Assembly (NCBI GenBank): GCA_937989875.1
Contig: CALKBO010000043.1
Location: 1 to 43,915, forward strand
Direction: 5' to 3'
Length of the DNA: 43,915 bases
From: an uncultured Collinsella sp.
GTDB taxonomy: Bacteria; Actinomycetota; Coriobacteriia; Coriobacteriales; Coriobacteriaceae
The notes under the pieces were generated by a model. It made no database searches. It was not told where the DNA came from and saw only the letters and a list, made by a program, of their open reading frames with translations. Position numbers and translations under genes: made by a program. Shown here one piece after another: positions 33,671 through 42,522 of this stretch; position 1 is the stretch's first letter, and the number at the start of each line of letters is the position of its first letter.

Positions 33671-34549
33671 ATGACGCAAAACAGCGCCCATACGGGCAAA
33701 CTCTATGTGGTCGGCACGCCCATCGGCAACCTGGGCGACCTGTCCCCGCGCGTTGGCGAGGCGTTTGCCGCCGCCGATGCCATCTGCTGCGAAGACACGC
33801 GTGTGACGTCAAAGCTGCTGATGCACCTGGGCATTTCCAAGCCGCTTGTCCGTTGCGACGAGAATGTGATCGCCAGCCGCGCCGCCGGCCTGGTCGACCG
33901 TCTGCTGGCGGGGGAGACCCTCGCCTTTGCCTCGGACGCCGGCATGCCGAGCGTGTCCGATCCCGGCCAGACGCTGGTCGAGGCGGCACGTGAGGCCGAT
34001 GTGCCCGTAGAAGTTATTCCCGGGCCCTCTGCTTGTGTCACGGCGCTCGTTTCGTCCGGCATTCCCTGCGAGCATTTTTTCTTCGAGGGCTTTTTGGGCC
34101 GAAAGCACGGTGACCGCGTGCGCCGTTTGCAGCGCCTTGCCGTGGTGCCCGGCGCACTCATCTTCTACGAGTCTCCACATCGTATCGTGGCGACGCTCGA
34201 GGCCGTGGCGGAGGTCTTTCCCCAACGTGAGGTTGCCGTCTGCCGCGAACTCACCAAGCTGCACGAGGAGGTCTTGCGCGGGCCAGCTGTCCAGCTCGCC
34301 GAGGAGCTGCGTGCTCGTGGCGAGGTAAAGGGCGAGATTGCACTGGTCATCGCGCCGCCGAGCGAGGATGAGGAGGCCGGTATCGTGCCGGTTGGCGCCG
34401 CGGCAGCGGATCCCGACGAGGCTCTGCGCGAGGATATCCGCGCCGCGCTCGAGGAGGGAGAGCCCGCGTCTGCGGTGGCCAAGCGCCTGTCTCAGAAGTA
34501 TTCGCGCCGCAAGCGCGATGTCTATGCCATGGTGCTCGATATGCAATAG
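33671..34549 (+). CDS. rsmI: 16S rRNA (cytidine1402-2'-O)-methyltransferase RsmI
   Basis: This is a 292-aa SAM-dependent enzyme of the tetrapyrrole methylase fold. The N-terminal LYVVGTPIGNLGDLSPR (about 11-27), then CCEDTRVTSKLLMHL (about 40-54) and PGPSACVTALVSSGI (about 118-132) are RsmI signatures. It methylates C1402 in the 30S decoding centre. It starts 6 nt after the GH5-like stop. Confidence 0.94.
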   Translation: MTQNSAHTGKLYVVGTPIGNLGDLSPRVGEAFAAADAICCEDTRVTSKLLMHLGISKPLVRCDENVIASRAAGLVDRLLAGETLAFASDAGMPSVSDPGQTLVEAAREADVPVEVIPGPSACVTALVSSGIPCEHFFFEGFLGRKHGDRVRRLQRLAVVPGALIFYESPHRIVATLEAVAEVFPQREVAVCRELTKLHEEVLRGPAVQLAEELRARGEVKGEIALVIAPPSEDEEAGIVPVGAAAADPDEALREDIRAALEEGEPASAVAKRLSQKYSRRKRDVYAMVLDMQ

Positions 34550-34618
34550 ATGGAGGATATCCAGCCCTTGCGCTAGAATCATCCCCTGTATGCAACGTTT
34601 TTCTGGAGGACAAACCCC

Positions 34619-36220
34619 ATGGATCAAAGCAAGCCTTCGTTCTTTATCACGACGCCCATCTACTACGTCAACGCCGATCCGCACCTGGGCACGGCTTATT
34701 CCACCATCATCGCCGACGTTCAGGCCCGTTATCGTCGCTCCGCCGGCTATAACGTCAAGTTCCTGACCGGCATGGACGAGCACGGCGAGAAGGTCGCCGA
34801 GGCCGCAGCCAAGCACAACATGACGCCGCAGGAGTGGACCGACAGCCAGGCTCCGCACTTCAAGGAGCTTTGGAGCAAGCTCGAGATCTCCAACGACGAC
34901 TTCATCCGCACCACCGAGCCGCGCCAGCATCATGCCGTGCAGTACCTGTGGGAGCGCATGAAGGAGTCCGGCTACCTGTATAAGGGCAGCTACGACGGTT
35001 GGTATTGCGTGCCTGACGAGACCTACTTCACCGATACGCAGGTCCAGAAGGGCGACGAGGAGTACGGCAGCGTCGGCCAGCACCTGTGCCCCGACTGCCA
35101 CCGTCCGCTTGAGCGCGTGCAGGAGGAGTCCTACTTCTTTAAGCTTTCCGCTTTCCAGGACAAGCTGCTCAAGCTTTACGACGAGCACCCCGACTTTGTC
35201 GAGCCTGCGTTCCGTATGAATGAGGTACGCAGCTTTGTCGAGGGCGGCCTTAATGACCTTTCCGTGAGCCGTACGAGCTTTGACTGGGGCATCCAGGTCC
35301 CGTTTGACGAGGGTCACGTGACCTACGTGTGGTTCGATGCGCTGCTCAACTATATGACGGCCGTCGGCTACGGTGTCGACACCGACGAGGCGCGTGCCGA
35401 GCTGGCCTATCGCTGGCCCGCGCAGTTCCACATCGTGGGCAAGGACATCATCCGCTTCCACTGCGTCATTTGGCCTGCCATGCTCATGGCCATCGGCGAG
35501 GCCCTGCCCGAGCACGTCTTTGCCCACGGCTTCCTGACCGTGCGCAATGCCGAGACCGGCAAGGCCGAGAAGATGTCCAAGAGCCGCGGCAACGCCATCG
35601 CTCCGCAGGACGTTATCGACATGCTGGGCGTCGAGGGCTATCGCTACTACTTCATGACCGACGTCGTCCCCGGCACCGACGGTGCCATCAGCTTCGACCG
35701 CATGGAGCAGGTCTACAACGCCGACCTGGCCAACAGCTGGGGCAACCTCATCTCGCGTTCGCTCAACATGAGCGGCAAGTATTTTGACGGTTGCGCGCCC
35801 GCCAAGCCCGCATCGTTCGATGCGTTCGACAACCCGCTGGCAAAGATCGCCGATGGTCTGGTCGAGCGCTACATGGCCAAGATGGACGTGCTCGATTACG
35901 GTGGAGCCAAGGACGACGTCATGGAGCTCATCCACGCCGCCAACCACTACATCGAGGACTCCGAGCCTTGGGCACTTGCCAAGGACGAGGCCAAGGCTGA
36001 CGAGCTGGCGTTTGTGATCTACAACCTGCTCGAGGCCATCCGCATTGCCGCTCACCTGCTGATGCCGCTCATGCCCCAGACTTCTGCCGAGGCTCTGCGC
36101 CGCCTGTCCTGCGAGGACGAGGCCGCGAGCGACGACCTCAAGGGCATTTGCGCTTGGGGCCTGCTTGCTGGTGGTCAGCCCGTCGAGAAGGGCGATCCGC
36201 TGTTCCCGCGTCTGGGCTAA
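34619..36220 (+). CDS. metG: Methionine--tRNA ligase
   Basis: This 533-aa class I synthetase has the HIGH-type motif as PHLGTAY (about 21-27) and KMSKS in AEKMSKSRGN (about 317-326). A CPDCHRPL knuckle (about 158-165) is in the zinc/connective region. The C-terminal EMAP-type tRNA-binding domain found in longer MetRS proteins is absent. GGAGGA lies upstream of the ATG. A terminator follows at 36260. Confidence 0.95.
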   Translation: MDQSKPSFFITTPIYYVNADPHLGTAYSTIIADVQARYRRSAGYNVKFLTGMDEHGEKVAEAAAKHNMTPQEWTDSQAPHFKELWSKLEISNDDFIRTTEPRQHHAVQYLWERMKESGYLYKGSYDGWYCVPDETYFTDTQVQKGDEEYGSVGQHLCPDCHRPLERVQEESYFFKLSAFQDKLLKLYDEHPDFVEPAFRMNEVRSFVEGGLNDLSVSRTSFDWGIQVPFDEGHVTYVWFDALLNYMTAVGYGVDTDEARAELAYRWPAQFHIVGKDIIRFHCVIWPAMLMAIGEALPEHVFAHGFLTVRNAETGKAEKMSKSRGNAIAPQDVIDMLGVEGYRYYFMTDVVPGTDGAISFDRMEQVYNADLANSWGNLISRSLNMSGKYFDGCAPAKPASFDAFDNPLAKIADGLVERYMAKMDVLDYGGAKDDVMELIHAANHYIEDSEPWALAKDEAKADELAFVIYNLLEAIRIAAHLLMPLMPQTSAEALRRLSCEDEAASDDLKGICAWGLLAGGQPVEKGDPLFPRLG

Positions 36221-36259
36221 GACGCCGCGCGCCATATCGGCAATTTGCTGTTTAGATGT

Positions 36260-36291
36260 AAGGGCATGGCCGCAACGGTCCATGCCCTTTT
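36260..36291 (+). terminator. Terminator of metG
   Basis: AAGGGCATGG (36260-36269) pairs with CCATGCCCTT (36280-36289); an inner CCG-CAA-CGG extends the stem, and TTTT follows. Confidence 0.88.
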
Positions 36292-36327
36292 GCTTTACGA
36301 TGCAGCCACCATGTTAAGGAGGCAACC

Positions 36328-37188
36328 ATGACAACTTCGCCTTTGGCAAACCCCACGGCAACCAGGGAGCTGCTGGAGGAGTTTGGCCTTGCGACCAAGC
36401 ATCGCTTGGGCCAGAACTTCCTAATTGACAACCATGTGATCGAGCGTATTTGCGAGCTTGCCGAGCTTGCGGGCGATGAGCGCGTGCTCGAGGTTGGCCC
36501 AGGTGTTGGCACGCTCACGCTTGCGCTGCTGCAGGAGGCATCGTGCGTCACGTCGATCGAGGCCGATCCCGAGCTCGAGCCGGTGCTCGATGCCCATGCC
36601 GCTGACTATGCCAACTTCCGTTTTATCATGGGCGACGCGCTCAAGGTGGGCCCGGAGCAGATTGAGCAGGCTGCGGGCGGTGAGCCGACGGTGTTTGTCG
36701 CGAACCTGCCCTATAACGTGGCGGCGACGATCATTTTGCAATTTTTCCAGACGATGCCGGCGCTCAAGCGTGCCGTCGTCATGGTGCAAAAGGAGGTTGC
36801 CGATCGCATTGCCGCAGTGTCGGGCAACAAGACCTATGGCGGCTATACGGCAAAGCTCGGCCTGTATGCGCAGGTGACGGGCCGCTTTGAGGTGCCGCCG
36901 CGCTGCTTTATGCCGGCGCCGCACGTGGACTCGGCCGTCGTGCGTATCGACCGTGTTGACGGTGTGGTGCCCGAAGGACTCGATCGCGAATTTGTGGCCC
37001 GCGTGATTGATGCTGCATTTGCCCAGCGTCGCAAGACCATCCGCAATTCCATGAGCGCCAACGGCTTTGCCAAAGACGTGCTCGATGCCGCCTTTGAGGC
37101 TTGCGGTATCGCACCCACCACGCGCGCCGAGACGCTTGACGTTGCCGACTTTGTCCGTCTGGCCCAGGAGCTAATCCATGATGCCTAA
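36328..37188 (+). CDS. rsmA: 16S rRNA dimethyladenosine transferase RsmA (KsgA)
   Basis: This 286-aa enzyme dimethylates A1518 and A1519 of 16S rRNA late in 30S assembly. It shows KHRLGQNFLID (about 24-34), the SAM motif LEVGPGVGTLT (about 55-65) and the catalytic NLPYNVA (about 128-134, of the N-L-P-Y type). AAGGAGG lies just before the ATG. Its end overlaps tatD by 11 nt. Confidence 0.95.
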   Translation: MTTSPLANPTATRELLEEFGLATKHRLGQNFLIDNHVIERICELAELAGDERVLEVGPGVGTLTLALLQEASCVTSIEADPELEPVLDAHAADYANFRFIMGDALKVGPEQIEQAAGGEPTVFVANLPYNVAATIILQFFQTMPALKRAVVMVQKEVADRIAAVSGNKTYGGYTAKLGLYAQVTGRFEVPPRCFMPAPHVDSAVVRIDRVDGVVPEGLDREFVARVIDAAFAQRRKTIRNSMSANGFAKDVLDAAFEACGIAPTTRAETLDVADFVRLAQELIHDA

Positions 37189-38095
37189 TGCCGAACGTGT
37201 GACGTTTACCAAGAAAAAGAAGACGGTTGCTTGTCCCGTGCCCTTGGCACCGCTTGCCGACACGCATGCGCATCTACTTTCGTTCTGGGGCAAGGATGTG
37301 CCTGAGACGCTCGTGCGTGCCAAGGCGGCAGGCGTCGACCTGTTGGTGACGATGCTCGACCCCATCGCTGACAAACGCAGCGTGACGGACTATAGCGACT
37401 GGCTCGTGCGCGAAATTCTGCCGATGCAGGATATCCCGCAGATCAAGTATCTTGCCGGCGTGCATCCGTATGGCGCACCGGACTATACCGACGACGTTCA
37501 CGCACAGGTCGTTGCCGCGCTCGATGATTCCTTATGCGCCGGTATTGGCGAAATCGGCCTGGACTACCACATGGACTATGACGACGATATTGCGCCGGCA
37601 CCCCATAACGTGCAGATTGACTGCATGGCGCGTCAGCTCGAGCTTGCCGTGTGCCGTAACGTGCCGGTGGAGCTGCATCTGCGCCACGAGGACACGGACC
37701 ATGAGCGCACCTCGCACGTTGATGCGTACAACGTGCTTCGTGAGGTGGGCGTGCCCCAGGCCGGTTGTGTGCTGCACTGCTTTGGCGAGGACCGCGCCAC
37801 GATGGAGCGCTTTGTGGAGCTGGGCTGCTATATCGCCTATGGTGGTGCGGCCACCTTTAAGCGCAACGACGACGTGCGCGAGGCATTTGCGGCAACCCCA
37901 CTCGATCGAATTTTGTTCGAGACGGATTGCCCGTATATGGCTCCGGAGCCCATCCGCGGTCTTGAATGCGAGCCCGCAATGATCTCCATTACGGCAAACG
38001 CGCTGGTTAACGACCGTGTCGATCGCACTGGTGAGGACGCCGAAACAATCGCGCAAGCCGCTTGGGAGAATGCCTGCAAACTTTTTCAAAAATAG
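37178..38095 (+). CDS. tatD: TatD family metal-dependent hydrolase/DNase
   Basis: This is a 305-aa amidohydrolase-fold enzyme. The metal motif ADTHAHL (about 27-33), GEIGLDYH (about 124-131), then the conserved His residues in ELHLRHED and LHCFGEDR, and the Asp in ETDCPY (about 248) are all present. Family members act as 3'-5' DNases on damaged ends. An N-terminal extension rich in Lys (about 20 residues) precedes the domain. The start may be 37178 or 37181, both within the 3' end of rsmA. Confidence 0.9.
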   Translation: MMPNAERVTFTKKKKTVACPVPLAPLADTHAHLLSFWGKDVPETLVRAKAAGVDLLVTMLDPIADKRSVTDYSDWLVREILPMQDIPQIKYLAGVHPYGAPDYTDDVHAQVVAALDDSLCAGIGEIGLDYHMDYDDDIAPAPHNVQIDCMARQLELAVCRNVPVELHLRHEDTDHERTSHVDAYNVLREVGVPQAGCVLHCFGEDRATMERFVELGCYIAYGGAATFKRNDDVREAFAATPLDRILFETDCPYMAPEPIRGLECEPAMISITANALVNDRVDRTGEDAETIAQAAWENACKLFQK

Positions 38096-38098
38096 TTC

Positions 38099-38127
38099 TT
38101 GCGTTCGTGGTGGCGCTCCGTTATTCT
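38099..38127 (+). promoter_or_regulatory. Promoter of tRNA-Leu
   Basis: TTGCGT (38099-38104) and TATTCT (38122-38127) are spaced by 17 bp just upstream of the tRNA. Confidence 0.6.
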
Positions 38128-38138
38128 AATTCCTGCAC

Positions 38139-38225
38139 GCGGGCGTGGCGGAATTGGCAGACGCGTACGGTTCAGGTCCGTATGGGGGCAACCCCATGAA
38201 GGTTCAAGTCCTTTCGCCCGCACCA
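38139..38225 (+). tRNA. tRNA-Leu (anticodon CAG)
   Basis: This is a class II tRNA with acceptor GCGGGCG/CGCCCGC, anticodon stem TACGG/CCGTA with loop TTCAGGT, a long variable arm (TGGGGGCAACCCCATG) and T-arm AGGTTCAAGTCC. CCA is encoded at 38223-38225. It reads CUG codons. Confidence 0.95.
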
Positions 38226-38263
38226 TTGATTGAAAAGCTCCCAGCAATGGGGGCTTTTTTGTT
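38208..38263. repeat. tRNA-Leu tail direct repeat, copy 1
   Basis: About 56 bp, from the T-loop through the terminator (stem AGCTCCC/GGGGGCT, 38236-38260), is repeated at 38396-38452 with two substitutions and one inserted base. Confidence 0.95.
38236..38260 (+). terminator. Terminator of tRNA-Leu
   Basis: AGCTCCC (38236-38242) pairs with GGGGGCT (38249-38255) through a G-U pair, and a T run follows. In copy 2 (38425-38449) the stem is perfectly paired. Confidence 0.85.
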
Positions 38264-38395
38264 TTGGGCCCATCGCGGGGACTTGAACCTGCGAAGGAGC
38301 GAGCGCCAAGAAAACGCGGAGCGTTTTTAGCGAGCTGGCGAGGACGCCGGCAGGCGGCCGAAGCCGGTGCGAATCCGCGAAGCGGATACGCGGAC
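38264..38395. other. Core of the tRNA-Leu tail cassette
   Basis: These 132 bp begin with TTGGGCCCATCGCG. GGACTTGAACCT (38279-38290) is the exact complement of the tRNA-Leu T-arm (38200-38211). The next 96 bp (38299-38394) match the tRNA-Arg cassette (43278-43373) at 91 positions and include AAAACGC-GGA-GCGTTTT and ATCCGC-GAA-GCGGAT hairpins. Confidence 0.85.
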
Positions 38396-38452
38396 GTCCT
38401 TTTGCCCGCACCATTGATTGAAAGAGCTCCCAGCAATGGGAGCTTTTTTGTT
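38396..38452. repeat. tRNA-Leu tail direct repeat, copy 2
   Basis: This second tail copy, offset by 188 bp, includes the tRNA 3' acceptor strand, CCA and a terminator. Confidence 0.95.
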
Positions 38453-38512
38453 ATGTACGATCTCCTTGTACGGGTATCCTAATGCCAACGTGTGCCTATC
38501 AGAGGAGAGACC

Positions 38513-39451
38513 ATGCTGTTGTCCGGTATCATCGCCGCCCTTACCAGCCTTTTGATTCCCATCATCATCCTGTTGCTGCTGCTTCCCAACGCCTGCTATG
38601 TCGTTGAACAACAGCATGCCGTGATCATCGAGCGCCTGGGCAAGTTTAACCGCATCGTCAACGCGGGCTTCCACATGAAGGTGCCCGTGATCGACCGCAA
38701 GGCCGCCACGGTGAGCCTGCGCACCATGAAAAACGGTTTTGGCATCGACGTTAAGACCCAGGACAACGTGACCATCGGCCTTGAGGTCTCTGCTCAGTAC
38801 CACGTGAGCTATGACATGGGCGCCGGCCCGGCAGATTCGGGTATCTACAAGAGCTACTACATGCTGCAGGAGCCCGTCGACCAGATGCGTGACTTCATCA
38901 CCGACGCCCTGCGCTCTTCGATTCCCGTCTACACACTCGACGAGGTCTTTGCCAAGAAGGATGACATCGCCAAGGATGTCAACGCTACCGTTTCCGAGCA
39001 GATGGCCGCCTACGGCTTCACCCTCGTGTCGACGCTCATCACCAAAATCGCACTGCCGACCGAGGTCGAGAACTCCATGAACGACATCAACGCCGCCCAG
39101 CGCAAGCGCGCTGCGGCACAGGAGCTCGCTGAGGCAGACCGCATCAAGCGCGTCACCGAGGCGACCGCCGAGGCTGAGGCTATGGAAAAGGCGGGCGAGG
39201 GCATCGCCAACCAGCGCAAGGCCATCGCGCTGGGTATCAAAGATTCGCTCGAGATCATCCAGGAGACGGGTGTCGGCAATGACGAGGCCAACCAACTGTT
39301 CATGTTTACGCAGTGGTCCGAGATGATGACGGAGTTCGCTCGCACGGGTAAAACCTCGACGGTCGTGCTGCCGAGCGACTTTTCGCAGTCGGCCTCGATG
39401 TTCGAGCAGATGCTGGCCGCCGGCAAAGTTCAAAACGATTCGAAGGAGTAG
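38513..39451 (+). CDS. SPFH/band 7 domain protein (stomatin/HflK-like)
   Basis: This 312-aa protein has an N-terminal membrane helix (about 3-28, LLIPIIILLLLLP) and an SPFH domain (about 30-190, CYVVEQQHAVIIERLGKFNR). An Ala/Glu-rich coiled coil follows (about 195-250, QRKRAAAQELAEADRIKRV). Such proteins form membrane microdomain scaffolds or regulate proteases. The ATG at 38513 follows AGAGGAGA (38501-38508). No protease partner is adjacent; rlmH follows 6 nt after the stop. Confidence 0.88.
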   Translation: MLLSGIIAALTSLLIPIIILLLLLPNACYVVEQQHAVIIERLGKFNRIVNAGFHMKVPVIDRKAATVSLRTMKNGFGIDVKTQDNVTIGLEVSAQYHVSYDMGAGPADSGIYKSYYMLQEPVDQMRDFITDALRSSIPVYTLDEVFAKKDDIAKDVNATVSEQMAAYGFTLVSTLITKIALPTEVENSMNDINAAQRKRAAAQELAEADRIKRVTEATAEAEAMEKAGEGIANQRKAIALGIKDSLEIIQETGVGNDEANQLFMFTQWSEMMTEFARTGKTSTVVLPSDFSQSASMFEQMLAAGKVQNDSKE

Positions 39452-39457
39452 ACGCGC

Positions 39458-39928
39458 GTGAAATACACCGTCGTTTGCGTCGGTAAGCTCAAGGAGCGCT
39501 TTTGGAAGGACGCGTGCGCTGAGTACGCCAAGCGCCTAGGTGCCTATGCCAAGGTTGATATCCGCGAGGTGGCCGATATCGACCCGGCTAAGGCGGGCGG
39601 CGTGGATGCCGCGCGCGACAAGGAGGGGGCGGCGATTCTTGCAGCCCTGCCGCCTCGAGCGCATGTGATCTTGCTGGCCATTGAGGGCAAAGAGCGCTCG
39701 AGCGAGGAGTTTTCGGCGCGGCTCGATGATCTTATGCTGCGTGGTAACAGCGACATCGCCTTTGTAATCGGCGGTTCGGACGGCGTGAGCGATGAGGTGC
39801 GCGCCCGCGCCGACGAGATGCTCAGCTTTGGACGCATTACCTTGCCGCATAACTTGGCGCGCGTGGTGCTGCTGGAGCAAATCTATCGCGCCTGCAAGAT
39901 CAGCCGTGGCGAGCCGTATCACAAATAG
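39458..39928 (+). CDS. rlmH: 23S rRNA (pseudouridine1915-N3)-methyltransferase RlmH
   Basis: This 156-aa SPOUT methyltransferase of typical length acts on assembled 70S ribosomes. VCVGKLKERFWKDACAEYAK opens the protein, and the SAM-binding knot region shows FVIGGSDGVSD (about 107-117) and ITLPHNLARVVLLEQIYRAC (about 127-146). The C-terminal YHK is the conserved end of the family. Confidence 0.96.
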   Translation: MKYTVVCVGKLKERFWKDACAEYAKRLGAYAKVDIREVADIDPAKAGGVDAARDKEGAAILAALPPRAHVILLAIEGKERSSEEFSARLDDLMLRGNSDIAFVIGGSDGVSDEVRARADEMLSFGRITLPHNLARVVLLEQIYRACKISRGEPYHK

Positions 39929-40001
39929 GTCGGCAATACGAAACAATGGCGTGGGACAATACCTTTCGTTTTGAAGAGCGTGTCTGAGAGGACTATGAGA
40001 T

Positions 40002-40772
40002 ATGAAGATTGGGTTTGTCGGTTTTGGCAATATGGCGAGCGCTATGGCCGATGGCTGGATCGCTGCCGGTGTAGCTGCGAGCGACATGTGCGCCTGTGCG
40101 GGTCGCTACGACGCACTGGTTGAGCGCTGCGAGGCGCGCGGCATGGTCGCCTGCCACGATGCCGCCGAGGTTGTCGCCGCATCCGATATCGTGGTCGCTG
40201 CGGTCAAACCGTACATGATCGAGAAGATATTCGCCCCGCTCAAGGATGCTCTTGCCAAAAAGGTCGTTCTGTCGGTTGCCTGGACCTGGGACAGTGCCAA
40301 GTGGGAGCAGGTCCTGCCGGGCGTCGCGCATATCTCGACGGTGCCCAACACACCGGTTTCGGTGGGCGAGGGCGTCATCGCTTGCGAGAAGGCTTCCACG
40401 CTTAGTGATGAGCAGAGCACAGTGGTGCTTGATCTGCTTGGCAAGCTCGGTGCGGTGGTCGAGCTCGATACGAGCCTGCTGTTTGTGGGCGGCACGGTGG
40501 GTGGTTGCGCTCCGGCATTTGTCGCCATGGCAATCGAGGCCCTGGGCGATGCAGCGGTCAAGCACGGTATCCCGCGTGCCGATGCCTATCGCATTGTGAG
40601 CCAGATGGTGCTGGGTACGGCAAAGCTGCAGCTTGCAACTGGCCAGCATCCTGCGTCGATGAAGGATGCCGTATGCTCGCCCGGTGGTGCCACCATCAAG
40701 GGCGTCGTTGCGCTCGAGGACGCCGGCATGCGCAGTGCCCTGGTCAAGGCAATCGACGCAACTCTCCAGTAA
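40002..40772 (+). CDS. proC: Pyrroline-5-carboxylate reductase
   Basis: This is a 256-aa NAD(P)H-dependent enzyme of the last step of proline synthesis. The Rossmann motif GFVGFGNMASAM is at about 4-15, SVAWTWDSAKWEQVLPG sits at about 89-105, PNTPVSVGEGV at about 114-124, and the C-terminal signature AVCSPGGATIKGVVALE at about 224-240. GAGAGGA lies before the ATG. A large palindrome follows the stop directly. Confidence 0.93.
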   Translation: MKIGFVGFGNMASAMADGWIAAGVAASDMCACAGRYDALVERCEARGMVACHDAAEVVAASDIVVAAVKPYMIEKIFAPLKDALAKKVVLSVAWTWDSAKWEQVLPGVAHISTVPNTPVSVGEGVIACEKASTLSDEQSTVVLDLLGKLGAVVELDTSLLFVGGTVGGCAPAFVAMAIEALGDAAVKHGIPRADAYRIVSQMVLGTAKLQLATGQHPASMKDAVCSPGGATIKGVVALEDAGMRSALVKAIDATLQ

Positions 40773-40931
40773 AACCTGCCATTTAGGGACAGGTTTATTT
40801 TGGCAGGTTTTTCCTGCGGTTTTGTCGTATGTGCGAAAAGCGCCCCGCAACTGGCTCAATTCCAGTTGCGGGGCGCTTACGTTTGCCCAGATAAAACCGA
40901 CCAAAATAAACCTGTCCCTTTTTGGCAGGTT
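40773..40931. repeat. REP-like 159-bp palindromic element
   Basis: Outer arms 40773-40803 and 40901-40931 are complementary over 31 bp with three mismatches and contain AGGGACAGGTTTATTTTGG (40785-40803) and its exact complement (40901-40919). Inner arms AAGCGCCCCGCAACTGG (40838-40854) and the complement (40862-40878) are perfect over 17 bp. GGGACAGG-type palindromes are often linked to IS200/RAYT transposases; no such gene is present here. The element starts at the proC stop and ends in the stop codon of the next gene. Confidence 0.85.
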
Positions 40932-41103
40932 AGTCCCAGAAGCTGTCTTCCTCATCCTCGGACTTGGGTCCGCGGTCGACGTACATCTTATGGGTACGCT
41001 TCTCCATTACAAAGGCAAGAATCGCAAATAACAGGATGCCGCCGGCGAAAAGGATGGCAAAACCGGTGCGGGTGCCAAACAAAAAGGAAAAAACTGCGTC
41101 CAT
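40930..41103 (-). CDS. Small single-helix membrane protein (57 aa)
   Basis: A 57-aa frame reads MDAVFSFLFGTRTGFAIL, then one helix (about residues 13-33) and the charged tail KRTHKMYVDRGPKSEDEE ending SFWD. A GAAGG ribosome binding site precedes the ATG on the minus strand. Composition (helix, positive-inside boundary EKRTHK, acidic tail) supports a real gene; function is unknown. Its TAA stop falls within the arm of the REP-like element. Confidence 0.7.
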   Translation of the reverse strand: MDAVFSFLFGTRTGFAILFAGGILLFAILAFVMEKRTHKMYVDRGPKSEDEEDSFWD

Positions 41104-41127
41104 TGGGTGCCTTCTTGCGTAGTTGAG

Positions 41128-41157
41128 TTGGGTCGTAAACGCTCATAAGTATATACT
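41128..41157 (+). promoter_or_regulatory. Candidate promoter of serS
   Basis: TTGGGT (41128-41133) and TATACT (41152-41157) are spaced by 18 bp; the -10 sits in the palindrome AAGTATATACTT (41147-41158). Confidence 0.55.
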
Positions 41158-41214
41158 TGCCCATACATGTACAAGGTTGCAACCTAAATGGAATGTATAT
41201 CGCCGGAGGATCTA

Positions 41215-42498
41215 ATGCTTGATATCAAGTTTGTTCGCGAGAACCCCGATGCCATCGATGTCGCCATGGCTAACCGCCAGACGTCTTGGGATCGCGAGAA
41301 GTTCTTTGAGCTCGACGACGAGCGTCGTGCCGTCATCACCGAGGTCGAGGAGCTCCAGGCTACGCGCAATGCCGAGTCCAAGAAGATCGGCGCCCTGATG
41401 AAGGAGGGCAAGAAGGACGAGGCCGAGGCCGCCAAGGAGGCCGTGCGCGCCGTCAACGAGAAGATTGACGGTCTGGCCGAGCGCCGTACTGCTCTCGAGC
41501 AGGAGCAGTACGACTTCATGGCTCACCTGCCCAACATTCCTTGCGAGGCCACGCCGTACGGCAAGGACGAGGACGAGAACATTGAGCGCCGTCGTTGGGG
41601 CACCCCGCGCGAGTTCGACTTCGACTTTAAGCCGCACTGGGATCTGGGCACCGATCTGGACATCCTCGACTTCGAGCGCGGCAACAAGCTCTCCGGCAGC
41701 CGTTTTACCGTTCTCGGTGGCGCTGGCGCCCGCCTGGAGCGCGCCCTCATCAACTTCTTCCTCGATACGCACACCAGCCGTGGTTTTAAGGAGTGGTGGC
41801 CGCCCATCGTCGTCAAGCGTCAGACCATGTTTGGCACGGGTCAGCTGCCCAAGTTTGAGGACGACGCCTACCACGTCTCGGGCGACAACTTCCTGATCCC
41901 CACCGCCGAGGTCGTGCTCACCAACCTGCACGCCGGCGAGGTCCTCGACGCCGACACCCTGCCGCGCCGCTACACCGCCTTCACCCCCTGCTTCCGCGAG
42001 GAGGCCGGTTCCGCCGGTCGCGACACCCGCGGCATCATCCGTCAGCACGAGTTCGACAAGGTCGAGATGGTCAAGTTCGCTAAGCCGGAGGAGTCCGACG
42101 AGGAGCTCGAGAGCATGACCGCCGAGGCCGAGTACCTGCTGCAGCAGCTGGGCCTTCCGTATCGCGTGATTAGCCTGTGCACCGGCGACTTGGGCTTCTC
42201 TGCCCGTCAGACCTACGACGTCGAGGTCTGGCTGCCGAGCTACAACGCCTACAAGGAGATCAGCTCCTGCTCCAACTGCGGCGACTTCCAGGCCCGCCGC
42301 GCCAACATCAAGTACCGCGACCCCGAGAACTTCAAGGGCTCGCGTTACCTGCACACCCTTAACGGTTCCGGCCTGCCGGCTGGTCGTACCATGGCTGCCA
42401 TTCTGGAGAACTACCAGAACGCCGACGGCACCATCACGATCCCCGAGGTTCTGCGTCCTTACATGGGCGGTCTCGAGAAGATCGAGCCGGTCGCGTAA
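41215..42498 (+). CDS. serS: Serine--tRNA ligase
   Basis: This is a 427-aa class II synthetase. The N-terminal long coiled-coil arm (about 30-105) that holds the tRNA-Ser variable arm is followed by the catalytic core, with motif 2 FTPCFREEAGSAGRDTRGI (about 255-273) and motif 3 NGSGLPAGRTMAAILEN (about 382-398). The start ATG 41215 follows CGGAGGA (41204-41210); an upstream in-frame ATG at 41188 would add 9 residues but lacks a site. A terminator follows. Confidence 0.96.
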   Translation: MLDIKFVRENPDAIDVAMANRQTSWDREKFFELDDERRAVITEVEELQATRNAESKKIGALMKEGKKDEAEAAKEAVRAVNEKIDGLAERRTALEQEQYDFMAHLPNIPCEATPYGKDEDENIERRRWGTPREFDFDFKPHWDLGTDLDILDFERGNKLSGSRFTVLGGAGARLERALINFFLDTHTSRGFKEWWPPIVVKRQTMFGTGQLPKFEDDAYHVSGDNFLIPTAEVVLTNLHAGEVLDADTLPRRYTAFTPCFREEAGSAGRDTRGIIRQHEFDKVEMVKFAKPEESDEELESMTAEAEYLLQQLGLPYRVISLCTGDLGFSARQTYDVEVWLPSYNAYKEISSCSNCGDFQARRANIKYRDPENFKGSRYLHTLNGSGLPAGRTMAAILENYQNADGTITIPEVLRPYMGGLEKIEPVA

Positions 42499-42522
42499 AC
42501 TAGCTGCATAGGCGATTTGCGA

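Noticed and set aside
33809..36283. 824-aa minus-strand frame over rsmI and metG
   Set aside because: It runs antisense across two recognised genes and an intergenic gap, with repetitive Val/His/Gly/Leu composition typical of antisense reading.
38086..38436. Minus-strand frame with peptides such as VRAKGLEPSWGC
   Set aside because: This is the antisense of tRNA-Leu and its cassette; peptides of this kind are well-known spurious products of tRNA T-arms.
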